Part shown: piece by piece, positions 50,743-59,554 of the stretch
Position numbering within the stretch: position 1 is the stretch's first letter
Layout: the number at the start of each line of letters is the position of its first letter
Translations under genes and position numbers: made by a program
DNA from: Bacillus proteolyticus
GTDB lineage: Bacteria; Bacillota; Bacilli; Bacillales; Bacillaceae_G
Length of the DNA stretch: 64,000 bases
Assembly (NCBI RefSeq): GCF_001884065.1
Contig: NZ_MACH01000055.1
Coordinates: 124,001-188,000, forward strand
Direction of reading: 5' to 3'
Notes under the pieces: generated by a model
The model's database searches: none
Told to the model about the DNA's origin: nothing
Seen by the model: only the letters and a program-made list of their open reading frames with translations

Positions 50743-51072
50743 CTAAGCTTGAAATACTTTTTGGCAAGTAAAGACGATACACCAGGCGACTATGCCGAAG
50801 AGTATAGATGTACTAAGTGAAAAGGAGTTCTTTAAACCGATATAAACAATAAATAATAGTAGTGCAGATGCAGGAAATCCATATAATACGCCTAAAGCGA
50901 ATTGACTTAATTCCTGTTTACTCCCACCTTCGAAAGAAATCCAAACTAAACTAAGCAAACTAATAAGAGGAAGGGCTGCGATAAAGCCACCAAGCGTACT
51001 AAAATATTTGGCAAATTCGGTTACACCCCCAATAATGAGGGCGGAGACGATGACCTTAACGAGGAAATGCAT
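50743..51072 (-). CDS. DUF3147 family membrane protein
   Basis: 109 residues, four membrane helices, with VSALIIGGVTEFAKYFSTLGGFIAALPLISLLSLVW at the N-terminus (G-G-x-x-A-A-L-P pattern of DUF3147). Function unknown. It overlaps the marR gene by 17 nt at its start and the hydrolase at its end, so the three form one operon. Confidence 0.78.
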   Translation of the reverse strand: MHFLVKVIVSALIIGGVTEFAKYFSTLGGFIAALPLISLLSLVWISFEGGSKQELSQFALGVLYGFPASALLLFIVYIGLKNSFSLSTSILFGIVAWCIVFTCQKVFQA

Positions 51073-51466
51073 ATTTTGCCTCCTTAGCTAATAACGAAAA
51101 GGCTTTTTCTATTAGTTGTTGTTCTTCTTTTGATAACTGTGATTCTAATATTTGTATCTTTTCTTTGTCTAGCAAAGTATGCTTTTCTAATGCTTCAATT
51201 CCTTCTGTCGTTAATGTAAGATTCACAACTCTTTCATCTTGTTTATTTCTTTCTTTAATGATAAATCCTTTTTGAATAAGGCGTTTTACATGTTCGGACG
51301 CTGTATTATGAGATAAACCAAGTTCAGAAGCAATTTTTCCAATTGTTATATCTTTCTCTCGAGAAATGATTTGTAAAATACGAATTGCTTGATGAGAAAG
51401 ATTGTCTTCATATTCATAGCGTAAGTGATAGTATATTGTCTCCCAATGTGGATTAATGTCTTTCAT
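51056..51466 (-). CDS. MarR family transcriptional regulator
   Basis: 136 residues. Winged HTH near 30-95: ITIGKIASELGLSHNTASEHVKRLIQKGFIIKERNKQDERVVNLTLT (recognition helix SHNTASEHVKRL and the wing with D-E-R). First gene of a minus-strand operon with DUF3147 and the hydrolase. A palindrome upstream suggests autorepression. Confidence 0.88.
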   Translation of the reverse strand: MKDINPHWETIYYHLRYEYEDNLSHQAIRILQIISREKDITIGKIASELGLSHNTASEHVKRLIQKGFIIKERNKQDERVVNLTLTTEGIEALEKHTLLDKEKIQILESQLSKEEQQLIEKAFSLLAKEAKYAFPR

Positions 51467-51487
51467 ATTATAATTCCCCCTGATTTT

Positions 51488-51508
51488 TATATCGTATTAT
51501 AAGATATA
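51488..51508 (-). promoter_or_regulatory. putative MarR operator
   Basis: tatatc-N9-gatata inverted repeat ~22 nt upstream of the marR start, in the expected promoter position. Confidence 0.5.
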
Positions 51509-51632
51509 TTCGCTTTGTAAGAATTAAATTCCTGTTATTTTCATAATAAATGTTGAAAAAGTTTATTTTTATTGAAATATAAGGTAATCTATGTGTAAAG
51601 GTATACATTTAGCAAGAGAGAGGATGATAGCT

Positions 51633-52418
51633 GTGAATACATTTAAATGGATTAGTCATGAAAAGATGTATGTAGATCAAATACATGTTGAAAAATGTGG
51701 TCCTCTTTCAGTCGGCGTATATGGAGGAAATCAAGAGAGTGATGCATATGAAAGAGGAGATGCAGTGCTAGCTTGGTGGGATCCGAAATTAGAATTTGAA
51801 TTTGTTATGATTTTTGATACACATCATAAAACGAAAAATATACATTATATAATAGAAGCGATTTCAGAAAGAGAAGAAAAACTAAAAGAGTTATTTTCAT
51901 ACCCAATCCATTTAGCTTTTCATCATACACATATGTATTTATTAGCGTTATTTACAGATGAGCTCTTTATCGAGAAATGTGACCAAGATGATGAGGAACT
52001 TGCATGTTTAATTTGTTTACGAAAAGGCGAGTTCTTATATTGGCTATCAGTTGGTGATTGCTTCGCGTATTTATTCCATTCAGAGCAAACGAAAAATGGA
52101 AAAGGTAGGCTAAATAAGCGTAAGAACTATGAATATATAGGAAGAAAAAATGTTTTTGCAGCGAATACACCTTGCTTTACATCAGGGATAAGGGGATTAG
52201 AAAAAGGTCAAAATCACATTGTAATGGCAACAGATGGTATTTTAGAATGTGATAAACGAAAGTTTGATGATGATCAATCTTTAATAGAAATATTACACGA
52301 CGGAAGTTGCTTACAGATTGAGCCAGTATTAACAAATGTACTGCAGTGGAAAGGGAGAGATTGTGCCACTATTATTGGATGGTCCATTGATACTGAAAAT
52401 AGACAATGTGCCAATTAA
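51633..52418 (+). CDS. PP2C-like protein phosphatase domain protein
   Basis: About 261 residues. Features of the PP2C/SpoIIE fold are present: GVYGGNQESDAYERGDAVLAWW, LSVGDCFAYLFH (G-D metal site), the ATDGILECD motif and RDCATIIGW (D-N/D-C-type end). It may be a stress-response phosphatase; no partner kinase or antagonist is nearby. The GTG at 51633 has aagagagagg ~9-10 nt upstream; the in-frame ATG at 51624 and the open frame to 51591 are alternatives. Confidence 0.65.
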   Translation: MNTFKWISHEKMYVDQIHVEKCGPLSVGVYGGNQESDAYERGDAVLAWWDPKLEFEFVMIFDTHHKTKNIHYIIEAISEREEKLKELFSYPIHLAFHHTHMYLLALFTDELFIEKCDQDDEELACLICLRKGEFLYWLSVGDCFAYLFHSEQTKNGKGRLNKRKNYEYIGRKNVFAANTPCFTSGIRGLEKGQNHIVMATDGILECDKRKFDDDQSLIEILHDGSCLQIEPVLTNVLQWKGRDCATIIGWSIDTENRQCAN

Positions 52419-52425
52419 TAAATGA

Positions 52426-52466
52426 AAGAGAGTTCAAGGGTTTTTGTCCTTGAACTCTTTTTTGTT
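52426..52466. terminator. bidirectional terminator
   Basis: Stem agagttcaagg / ccttgaactct with a ~9-nt loop and T run, between convergent genes. Confidence 0.8.
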
Positions 52467-54288
52467 AAGCAATATGAATATGATACGTTTTTAACCATTC
52501 ATTTACTTGTAGCATATACTCCATAGCACTTCTTGCTTCAAAATTGTTAATCACTTTATTACTTTGATCAGCAATTGCAAGTAATATGGAATGGTTAATG
52601 AGTGAGAAAACAGGATTGTTTTTATTACTGCACATATCAAGTGTTAAATTACGGATTGTTTGTAAGTAGTGTGGATCTTGTGAAGTTGGATAAGCACTTT
52701 TTCTTCTATTTCGGACGTCATCAGGTAAAGCTGGTTTCAGTGCCCTACGTAAAATTCCTTTTTCAATATTATCAATACTTTTTATGTTGAAAGGAACGTT
52801 CCATAAATATTCAACTAATCTATAATCGCAAAACGGTACACGAACTTCAAATCCTACAGCCATACTCATACGGTCTTTACGGTCGAGTAAGAACGGAAGG
52901 AATCGTGTTAAAAATAAATAAAACATTTGACGTTGTTTCGCGGATTTTTTACTTTCCCCTTCAAGAGTAGGTACTTCAAGAGCAGCCTCATGGAATCGTT
53001 TATTAATATAATGCTCAGGATTACATTGATTTGTTACTTCGCTTAATAATAGAGAAGATGTGTTTTTCCAGTTTGTTAACCATGGAAACTTATCTACATA
53101 TAATAGTTCTTCTTGATGAAACCAAGGATATCCCCCGAATACTTCATCAGCAGATTCTCCAGATAAAGCTACGGTTGCATCTTTTTTCATTTCGCAAAAT
53201 AGTAAATAAAGTGAAGTTTCCATTTCGCCAGCACTCGGTAAATCTTTCGCGTGAAGGGGAACGAATAAGTGATTTGCTAATTCTTCAGCATTCACAATTA
53301 TGTCATGATGCGATGTCCCCACATAATCAGAAACACGTTTTACCCAAGGAGCATCTAGACCAGTGCGAGCAAATGTAAGTTCGAAATCTTTTGCGCTATT
53401 TACAAAGTCAACGGAATACGTATGAAGTGTTTTATTTTTCGCTGCAAATTCTTTACCCGCTAGTGCAGTAATACCGCTAGAGTCTAATCCGCCTGATAAC
53501 ATACAAACGAGGGGAACATCGGCAATTAATTGTCTTTTCACTGTATCTTGTAAAATAGATAAAATATGTGAAGATGTGTCTCTGGTAGAGTCTGTATGGA
53601 CATTACTTTCTAAATTCCAATACTTCTTAACTATTTTTTTATCACGTGTAAATGTTATAGAATGTCCAGCACGCACTTCCTGAATACGTTTAAAGACACC
53701 ACATCCAGGAGTTCGAAATAAGCCTAATCCAAATATTTCATTTATGCCATCCGCATCAATTTCAGCAGGAACAGATGGATGAGCTAGTAGTGCTTTTATT
53801 TCAGATCCGAAAATAATGCTGTCATTTCTTTCAGTATAAAAGAGTGGCTTTACGCCTAAATGATCACGTGCTAAAAATAATTGTTGCTTTTGATCATCCC
53901 ATAAGGCGAAAGCGAAAATTCCGTTTAAATGTTGTACGCAATCTTCTTTCCATTCTAAATAAGCATGTAGTAACACTTCTGTATCTGAATGCGTTTCAAA
54001 TGCATGACCACATTTTCGAAGTTGTTCTCTCAGTTCACGGAAATTATAAATTTCTCCATTATAAGTAAGAGCATACGTATAATCATCAGCACGAAATGTC
54101 TTCGGCTGCGTCCCGCCTTCTGGGTCAATAACAATTAAACGTCGGTGTGCAAAGGCCGCACGAGGAGAAAACCAAAATCCTTCAGCATCAGGACCACGAT
54201 GCTGAATACTATTTGCCATCTTTTCTAAAATAACATGTTGATTTGAAAGATCCTTTTTCCAATCTACCCAACCTGTAATTCCACACAT
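52465..54288 (-). CDS. asnB: asparagine synthase (glutamine-hydrolysing)
   Basis: 607 residues. N-terminal Ntn glutaminase: MCGITGWV with the catalytic Cys after Met removal, NGEIYNF. Synthetase domain with the PP-loop SGGLDSSG near residue 257. It converts aspartate and glutamine to asparagine. Close in length to B. subtilis AsnB/AsnO, which act in growth or sporulation. aggagat lies before the ATG. Confidence 0.93.
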   Translation of the reverse strand: MCGITGWVDWKKDLSNQHVILEKMANSIQHRGPDAEGFWFSPRAAFAHRRLIVIDPEGGTQPKTFRADDYTYALTYNGEIYNFRELREQLRKCGHAFETHSDTEVLLHAYLEWKEDCVQHLNGIFAFALWDDQKQQLFLARDHLGVKPLFYTERNDSIIFGSEIKALLAHPSVPAEIDADGINEIFGLGLFRTPGCGVFKRIQEVRAGHSITFTRDKKIVKKYWNLESNVHTDSTRDTSSHILSILQDTVKRQLIADVPLVCMLSGGLDSSGITALAGKEFAAKNKTLHTYSVDFVNSAKDFELTFARTGLDAPWVKRVSDYVGTSHHDIIVNAEELANHLFVPLHAKDLPSAGEMETSLYLLFCEMKKDATVALSGESADEVFGGYPWFHQEELLYVDKFPWLTNWKNTSSLLLSEVTNQCNPEHYINKRFHEAALEVPTLEGESKKSAKQRQMFYLFLTRFLPFLLDRKDRMSMAVGFEVRVPFCDYRLVEYLWNVPFNIKSIDNIEKGILRRALKPALPDDVRNRRKSAYPTSQDPHYLQTIRNLTLDMCSNKNNPVFSLINHSILLAIADQSNKVINNFEARSAMEYMLQVNEWLKTYHIHIA

Positions 54289-54519
54289 ACATATCTCATC
54301 TCCTAATTTAAAATTATAAAAATAGATTAATTAAATGAAATGTACATCAGGTTAAAGAATGTCTGCATAAACAGTGTACTACACTAATTGAATTCCAGAC
54401 TTGAGAAAATTTTCTTCAAGCTTATATTTATATGAGACAATGGCTAAGGAAAAGTCTCCCATTACATACAAAAAATAAAAAAAGATGAGAGAAAAAAATT
54501 TCCAAAACGTTATATAGGG

Positions 54520-54535
54520 TGTAAAAGCTTTTACA
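54520..54535 (+). promoter_or_regulatory. palindrome upstream of ECF sigma gene
   Basis: tgtaaaagcttttaca, a perfect 16-bp palindrome 22 nt before the sigma gene start. It could be an operator or part of the autoregulated promoter; no clear -35/-10 of ECF type is visible. Confidence 0.45.
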
Positions 54536-54557
54536 AAAAAATAAGGGGAATCGCTAC

Positions 54558-55124
54558 ATGAAATCAAATGAGAAAAATTTTATAAAAAGATTACAGCGGC
54601 AAAAAGAAGATGCGCTAGAATTTGTTGTCGATACATACTTACCGCTCATAAAGGGGATAACGCACAAAGTTCTTCTTCCAGTTCAAAATGATGGATTGAT
54701 AGAGGAATGTGTAAATGATATATTTCTTTCCATTTGGAATAACGCAAATAAGTTTCATGGAGAGCCGAGTGATTTTAAAAAATGGATTGCAGCGATTGCA
54801 AAATTTAAGGCAATTGATTATTACCGAAAAGCGAATAAAAAAGTAGAAATCATTTCAGATGAGTTTCATATAAGTACGGAAAAATCGGCAGAAGACGAAT
54901 TAATCGTTATGGAAGATAGGGAAGAATTATTGAAGCTTATTAATCAATTAGAACCGTTAGATCAAAAAGTATTCATCATGAAATATCTTCTCGGTATGAA
55001 GACAGAGGAAATAGGTGACAAATTAGGATTAACCAGGGCGGCGATTGATAACCGTGTGTACCGTGGAAAAAAGAAACTACAACAAAATGCTACGAATATT
55101 AGTTTTGGAGGTAGTGCAATATGA
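54558..55124 (+). CDS. ECF-type RNA polymerase sigma factor
   Basis: 188 residues. Sigma-2 region with ECVNDIFLSIWNNANKF and IAKFKAIDYYRK (about 50-100), and sigma-4 region with PLDQKVFIMKYLLGMKTEEIGDKLGLTRAAIDNRVYRGKKKL (about 130-180). It overlaps the downstream membrane protein gene by an ATGA, the usual order for a sigma/anti-sigma pair. Signal unknown. Confidence 0.88.
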   Translation: MKSNEKNFIKRLQRQKEDALEFVVDTYLPLIKGITHKVLLPVQNDGLIEECVNDIFLSIWNNANKFHGEPSDFKKWIAAIAKFKAIDYYRKANKKVEIISDEFHISTEKSAEDELIVMEDREELLKLINQLEPLDQKVFIMKYLLGMKTEEIGDKLGLTRAAIDNRVYRGKKKLQQNATNISFGGSAI

Positions 55125-56221
55125 AAGACATTTATGAACTATTAAATGATATTGATATAGATGAAAAAGAACTTGAGGAAATTGAGGCTTCTGAAATTGA
55201 AAAAGAAAAAGTGAAGCGTAATGTAAAACAATCAATACGTACGAAGAAAAAGATGAAAAGTTGGAAAAAAGGTGTCGCTGCTGCATCTATTTTAGTAGGA
55301 TTATCAGTTGCAACGCTTGGTATCGGATTTCCTACATATGCCGGGGGATTGCCAATTGTAGGTGACATATTCCGATTTTTAGATAATGGTAGAACAGGGT
55401 TATATGAAAATTATAAAGAGTTTTCGACTGAGTTGAATATGACGAGGGAGAGTAATGGGGTTAAGGTTACAATTAATGATGTAATTTCTGATGGCAGAAC
55501 ATTATCTATAACGTATTCACTGGAAAGTGAGCAAGACTTAGGGGATGATCCTATCATATTAGGCGGATTGGATATAATGGACGCTCATGGTAGTTCAGGA
55601 AGTGGGAAAATGACTAAAGTTACTGAAAAAAAGTATGTAGGTATGGTAACAACGACGCACCATGATAGTAATAAAAAGGACAAAATAAACTTTAGATGGA
55701 ATATAGAGGGAATAGAGATACCAGATAGGAAAAAATCAATACAAGGTAATTGGAATTTCGCGTTAACTGTAAAATCAATGGATAGTAAAGAGAGAACAAT
55801 TGGTGGAAGTTCGGAAAAAGAAGGTATAAAAGCAAATATGGAAAAGATCGCAATGTCGCCGGTTTCATTTATTCTTTATTACAATCAAGAAGTTTCTAAG
55901 GGTGCGAGGAAAGAATGGGATAGTGTAGATGTTGAATTGACGGTTAAGGATGATTTAGGGAATGATTATTCGGGTGAAGGAAATGGGGGAAGTGGCAACG
56001 ATCCTTACAATATTCGATGGAGTGCTACATTCCAAAAGTTAAACGAAAATGCAACAAAGCTTATCGTTACACCTCGTGTACACTTGCGAGTTCATACACC
56101 TGAAAATCATGGTGGAGTGGAGTATGTGAATGGAAAAGAGAAGAAAATAGAAGTGCCGAAAAAAGAAGCGAAGAGTAAAGATATTGTTCTAGATGATATC
56201 GTAATTGATTTAAAGAAATAA
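55121..56221 (+). CDS. DUF4179-domain membrane anti-sigma-like protein
   Basis: 366 residues. N-terminal cytoplasmic ~45 residues are highly charged (likely the sigma-binding part), one membrane helix (about 50-75), then an extracytoplasmic DUF4179-type domain (FPTYAGGLPIVGDIFRFLDN, VKVTINDVISDGRTLSITYSLE) to the end. This is the layout of anti-sigma partners of Bacillus ECF factors. A terminator follows. Confidence 0.83.
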   Translation: MKDIYELLNDIDIDEKELEEIEASEIEKEKVKRNVKQSIRTKKKMKSWKKGVAAASILVGLSVATLGIGFPTYAGGLPIVGDIFRFLDNGRTGLYENYKEFSTELNMTRESNGVKVTINDVISDGRTLSITYSLESEQDLGDDPIILGGLDIMDAHGSSGSGKMTKVTEKKYVGMVTTTHHDSNKKDKINFRWNIEGIEIPDRKKSIQGNWNFALTVKSMDSKERTIGGSSEKEGIKANMEKIAMSPVSFILYYNQEVSKGARKEWDSVDVELTVKDDLGNDYSGEGNGGSGNDPYNIRWSATFQKLNENATKLIVTPRVHLRVHTPENHGGVEYVNGKEKKIEVPKKEAKSKDIVLDDIVIDLKK

Positions 56222-56226
56222 AAGAG

Positions 56227-56259
56227 AGACTGCCTAAAATCGTTAGGCAGTCTTTTTTT
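56227..56259. terminator. bidirectional terminator
   Basis: Perfect 11-bp stem agactgcctaa / ttaggcagtct with a T run, between convergent genes. Confidence 0.85.
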
Positions 56260-56261
56260 CG

Positions 56262-57335
56262 TTAAGGACTAGTAACGAGCAATGCATGCGGATGCTGCGT
56301 TTTATATTCATCTTTCCACGGAATGTTTAGTTGTTCCCACGATTCGCCGCTATCATTGGATTGAAACACGCCGTTGTTATTTAAAGTGTAAAACGTATGT
56401 GGTTCTGCTTGATTTGTAGCAAACATCGAAATGACTGTACCGATTGCAGATGGTAGACCTTGCTGTACTTGCTCGAAAGGAGTATCTTTCGTTTTTCGAT
56501 AAATATAAGATTCATAAGGAATACGGTGATGAGCGAGATCAGCACTCGGTGCGGCAGAAACGAGAATTGTATTACAATCAGCTGGATCGATAGCCATGCT
56601 GTATAAATAATGATGCTCAAGTCCGTCACTACATGAGATCCAGCTGTTTCCACTGTTATAACTTTCAAGATATGCACGATCAGGTCCGCCCATAAATCCA
56701 TCACCACATGATGCATAAAGGCGATTTGGGGCTTCAGGGTGCATAAGTAATTGATGAGCATCGATAGGAGCACCGAATTTTTTATCAATCCATGTATGCC
56801 CTTTATCATTACTTTGAATAACGGCACCAGCTTCGATTGAAACATGGATTGTATTTGGGTTAGTTGGATCAACTGTAATCCAGCGTACGTGATGGGTAAA
56901 AGGTCTAGGCGGAAAAGCCCACGTATAGGAAGATAATAATGATTTCATATTTTTAAGTTCAGTCCACGTTTCACCACCATTTTCTGAACGGAATAAAGTA
57001 CTAGGTTCTGTACCTACATAAACGACACCATATCCGTTAACTTGTTCATTAGGGCTTATCGTAATGGAAGTAATCGAAGAATGTAAAATACCATCTTCTT
57101 TAGGGAAATCAAAGTAACGATAAGAATCTCCAATCGGTCTCCATGAATCTCCGCCATCGTCACTTAGCCATAAACCTCGTCCAAAGGTGCCGCAATAAAC
57201 ACGATTTGTTTGGAATGGATCAACCACAATACAGGTAGGTTGCATATTTTGTAAATGATATGTGGTTTCATAGTTACCATATTGTTCTTTTATTACAACA
57301 AGTTCACGCTCCATGCAGAGAAATAAACGTTTCAT
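56262..57335 (-). CDS. BNR/sialidase-like repeat beta-propeller protein (VPS10-type)
   Basis: 357 residues, no signal peptide. Repeated Asp-box blades (S-x-D-x-G-x-T/S-W): LSDDGGDSWRP, FRSENGGETWTEL, QSNDKGHTWIDK, FQSNDSGESWEQL and others, giving a WD40/YVTN-like propeller of the sialidase/Sortilin group. No catalytic Asp/Glu/Tyr set of a sialidase is apparent, so probably a binding protein. The start is the ATG at 57335 (taaggaggtta just upstream). Confidence 0.8.
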   Translation of the reverse strand: MKRLFLCMERELVVIKEQYGNYETTYHLQNMQPTCIVVDPFQTNRVYCGTFGRGLWLSDDGGDSWRPIGDSYRYFDFPKEDGILHSSITSITISPNEQVNGYGVVYVGTEPSTLFRSENGGETWTELKNMKSLLSSYTWAFPPRPFTHHVRWITVDPTNPNTIHVSIEAGAVIQSNDKGHTWIDKKFGAPIDAHQLLMHPEAPNRLYASCGDGFMGGPDRAYLESYNSGNSWISCSDGLEHHYLYSMAIDPADCNTILVSAAPSADLAHHRIPYESYIYRKTKDTPFEQVQQGLPSAIGTVISMFATNQAEPHTFYTLNNNGVFQSNDSGESWEQLNIPWKDEYKTQHPHALLVTSP

Positions 57336-57547
57336 TTTAGTAACCTCCTTAAAAATTCTTTCATTATTAAACAATATGAAGTTGAAAAAGAAGTAGTCTT
57401 ATTTTTTGTTGAGAAAAAGGACTTGTTTGAAAAGTAGCGAAGAGTGTATACAGAGGAAGCGGGCGTTTACGAGCAGTCAATTCGGGATAAAGATGGGGAG
57501 TTTGTTTCATACTAACATACAGATATTGCACTTAAAGGAGTATAAGT

Positions 57548-58447
57548 ATGGGACATTGACATGATCACGGTCATTCAAAAAATAAAAAGGCGTTATTAAT
57601 TGCCTTCCTATTAACAACAAGCTTTATGATTGCTGAGGTTATTGGCGGGTTTGTAACAAATAGCTTAGCACTATTGTCTGACGCAGGGCATATGTTAAGT
57701 GATGCAGTATCCTTAGCTTTAAGTTTACTTGCGTTCAAGCTTGGAGAAAAAACGGCAACGGCCGCGAAAACATATGGGTATAAGCGAGTCGAAATGTTAG
57801 CGGCATTATGTAATGGTGTCGTTCTTATTGTCATTTCAGTATATATTTTTATTGAAGCAATTCGTCGTTTTAAGGAACCAGTTGAAATCGCCAGTAATGG
57901 AATGCTCGTTATTGCTGTGCTTGGTCTGCTTATTAATATTGTATCAGCTTGGATATTAATGAGAGGCGGAGATGTGAAAGGTAATTTGAATTTAAGAAGT
58001 GCTTTCTTACACGTACTAGGCGATTTATTAGGTTCAGTTGGAGCGATTATTGCTGCGTTACTTATTAAATTTTTCGGATGGACTGCTGCAGATGCGATGG
58101 CTAGTATTCTTGTGTCTATTTTAGTCATTATTAGTGGGTGGCGTGTAACACGTGATACGGTCCATATATTAATGGAAGGTGTACCGCAACACATAAATGT
58201 TGAAGAAGTAAAAAGTACATTGTTAAATATTCCGATTGTAAAAGAAGTTCATGATTTGCACCTATGGTCTGTCACATCTGATTTTCAAGTATTAACTTGT
58301 CACCTTATTATAAAAGGTAATGAGACGCAAAGTGTATTAGAAGAGGCAACGGATGTATTAAAGGAGAGGTTTCATGTAGAACATGTCACCATTCAAGTAG
58401 AAATAGACGGTGAATTCAAGCATAGTGAAACAACTTGCAAAGTATGA
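57548..58447 (+). pseudogene. cation diffusion facilitator (CzcD-type) with in-frame TGA at codon 4
   Basis: taaaggag lies 6-7 nt before an ATG at 57548; the frame reads Met-Gly-His-TGA-His-Asp-His-Gly-His and then continues open to 58447. The histidine-rich metal-binding start and the first membrane helix are thus cut off by a TGA at 57557-57559. From the next ATG (57626) 273 residues remain, with SLALLSDAGHMLSDAVSLALSLLA and DAMASILVSILVIISGW (the HD/DD metal sites) and a C-terminal cytoplasmic domain. Family members export Zn, Cd or Co. The gene is either inactive or restarted at a site with no good ribosome signal. Confidence 0.8.
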
Positions 58448-58550
58448 AAGAAAAAGGATAAGAAAAAGTGTCATAACATTTTTCGCAGGGCATACATATA
58501 TATAATGTGGCCACAAATACTTTGTAAGGTAAATATTTCATAAGATTACT

Positions 58551-58607
58551 TTACTTATTAAGAATCATCTTTTATAATCAAAAGTGGTAATTGATAAAGA
58601 TTATCAT
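58551..58607 (+). promoter_or_regulatory. promoter with Fur box upstream of fbpA
   Basis: TTACTT (58551-58556), 17-bp spacer and TATAAT (58574-58579). TGATAAAGATTATCA (58593-58607), 13 of 15 matches to the 7-1-7 Fur consensus, lies right after the start site, so iron-loaded Fur would block transcription. Confidence 0.75.
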
Positions 58608-58640
58608 TTTCAATGATCGTAGAAAGGAGTTTTTTAAAAG

Positions 58641-58811
58641 ATGAGTAGTCAACTCCGTTTTGCTGTTGAAAATCGTAAGAGGCATTTAATTGATGAGTTA
58701 ATTGGAGCAGGGGTGTTTAAGATTCGCGACCGACAATTATACGAGCTATCTTTAGAGGAATTGGAAAAAGAGTACGAAGATATTGAAGATTACGCAAATA
58801 TTCAGGCATAG
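58641..58811 (+). CDS. fbpA: Fur-regulated basic protein FbpA family
   Basis: 56 residues, starting MSSQLRFAVENRKRHLIDEL and containing GVFKIRDRQLYELSLEELEKEYE, the Fur_reg_FbpA domain pattern. FbpA-type proteins take part in the iron-sparing response with the small RNA FsrA in B. subtilis. A Fur box precedes it, as expected. gaaaggag lies 10 nt before the ATG. Monocistronic. Confidence 0.85.
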   Translation: MSSQLRFAVENRKRHLIDELIGAGVFKIRDRQLYELSLEELEKEYEDIEDYANIQA

Positions 58812-58832
58812 CATATAGATTATTAAAGAAGG

Positions 58833-58866
58833 AGCTGGTTACACTTTTGTGTAACCAGCTTTATTC
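58833..58866. terminator. bidirectional terminator
   Basis: Perfect 12-bp stem agctggttacac / gtgtaaccagct with a 4-nt loop, between fbpA and gntR. Confidence 0.85.
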
Positions 58867-59538
58867 TTCTTTCATAGAAATCATTTTTTGTATTTCTTTC
58901 ATGGGACGGAGCCAGTTTTGAGCCATCATTTGTTCCATTCGTTTTTCGTCCTGCTTTTGAAGTGCTTGAATGATAGAGTGATGTTCTTTAATAGATTGAC
59001 TTGCAGGCACAAAGTTTTGGAAAAACAAATATTCAAGTCGTAAAACGTGAAGCTGCATATTTTCTAGAAAAGGTTCAATATATCGGTTTTTTGCAATAGA
59101 AGTAATTGTATTGTGAAATTGTATATCTAGTTTTAAAGCTTTTTTTGAATCTTTTTCATGCATAGATTGTTGAAAAGTATCATTTATCTCGGAAAGTAGT
59201 TTAATATCAGCATCTGTAACTTTTTGAAGTGCTTGTTTTCCTATAATTGAGTGAAGAACGGCCAGCGTCTCATAAATGATAGATACGTCTTCTAATTTAA
59301 TAGGAGCAATTTTCGTTTTTTGACCGGGAATCATTTCTACTAGCCCAGAAAGCTCTAAAATTTGTAAAGCTTCTCTAACTGGTGTTCTACTTACTCCTAA
59401 TGCTTCTGCCAATTCCCCATCATTAATTTTTTCATCTGGTTGTAATACACCTTCTATAATCCAATCTTGTAGTTGGGTTAAAACGAGTGACTTTGCGGAA
59501 ACTCTTCCAGGTTTTTTATAATTTTGAGGGACAGGCAT
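58861..59538 (-). CDS. GntR family transcriptional regulator (FCD type)
   Basis: 225 residues. N-terminal winged HTH (about 15-80: INDGELAEALGVSRTPVREALQILELSGLVEMIPGQKT, recognition helix SRTPVREAL), C-terminal helical FCD effector domain with D/H metal ligands. It lies 16 nt behind the EamA gene, so it is in the same transcript. Confidence 0.88.
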   Translation of the reverse strand: MPVPQNYKKPGRVSAKSLVLTQLQDWIIEGVLQPDEKINDGELAEALGVSRTPVREALQILELSGLVEMIPGQKTKIAPIKLEDVSIIYETLAVLHSIIGKQALQKVTDADIKLLSEINDTFQQSMHEKDSKKALKLDIQFHNTITSIAKNRYIEPFLENMQLHVLRLEYLFFQNFVPASQSIKEHHSIIQALQKQDEKRMEQMMAQNWLRPMKEIQKMISMKEE

Positions 59539-59554
59539 AAATAATTCAATCCTT

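Noticed and set aside
52602-54068. Several + strand ORFs within asnB
   Set aside because: All are antisense to a complete asparagine synthase and lack ribosome sites.
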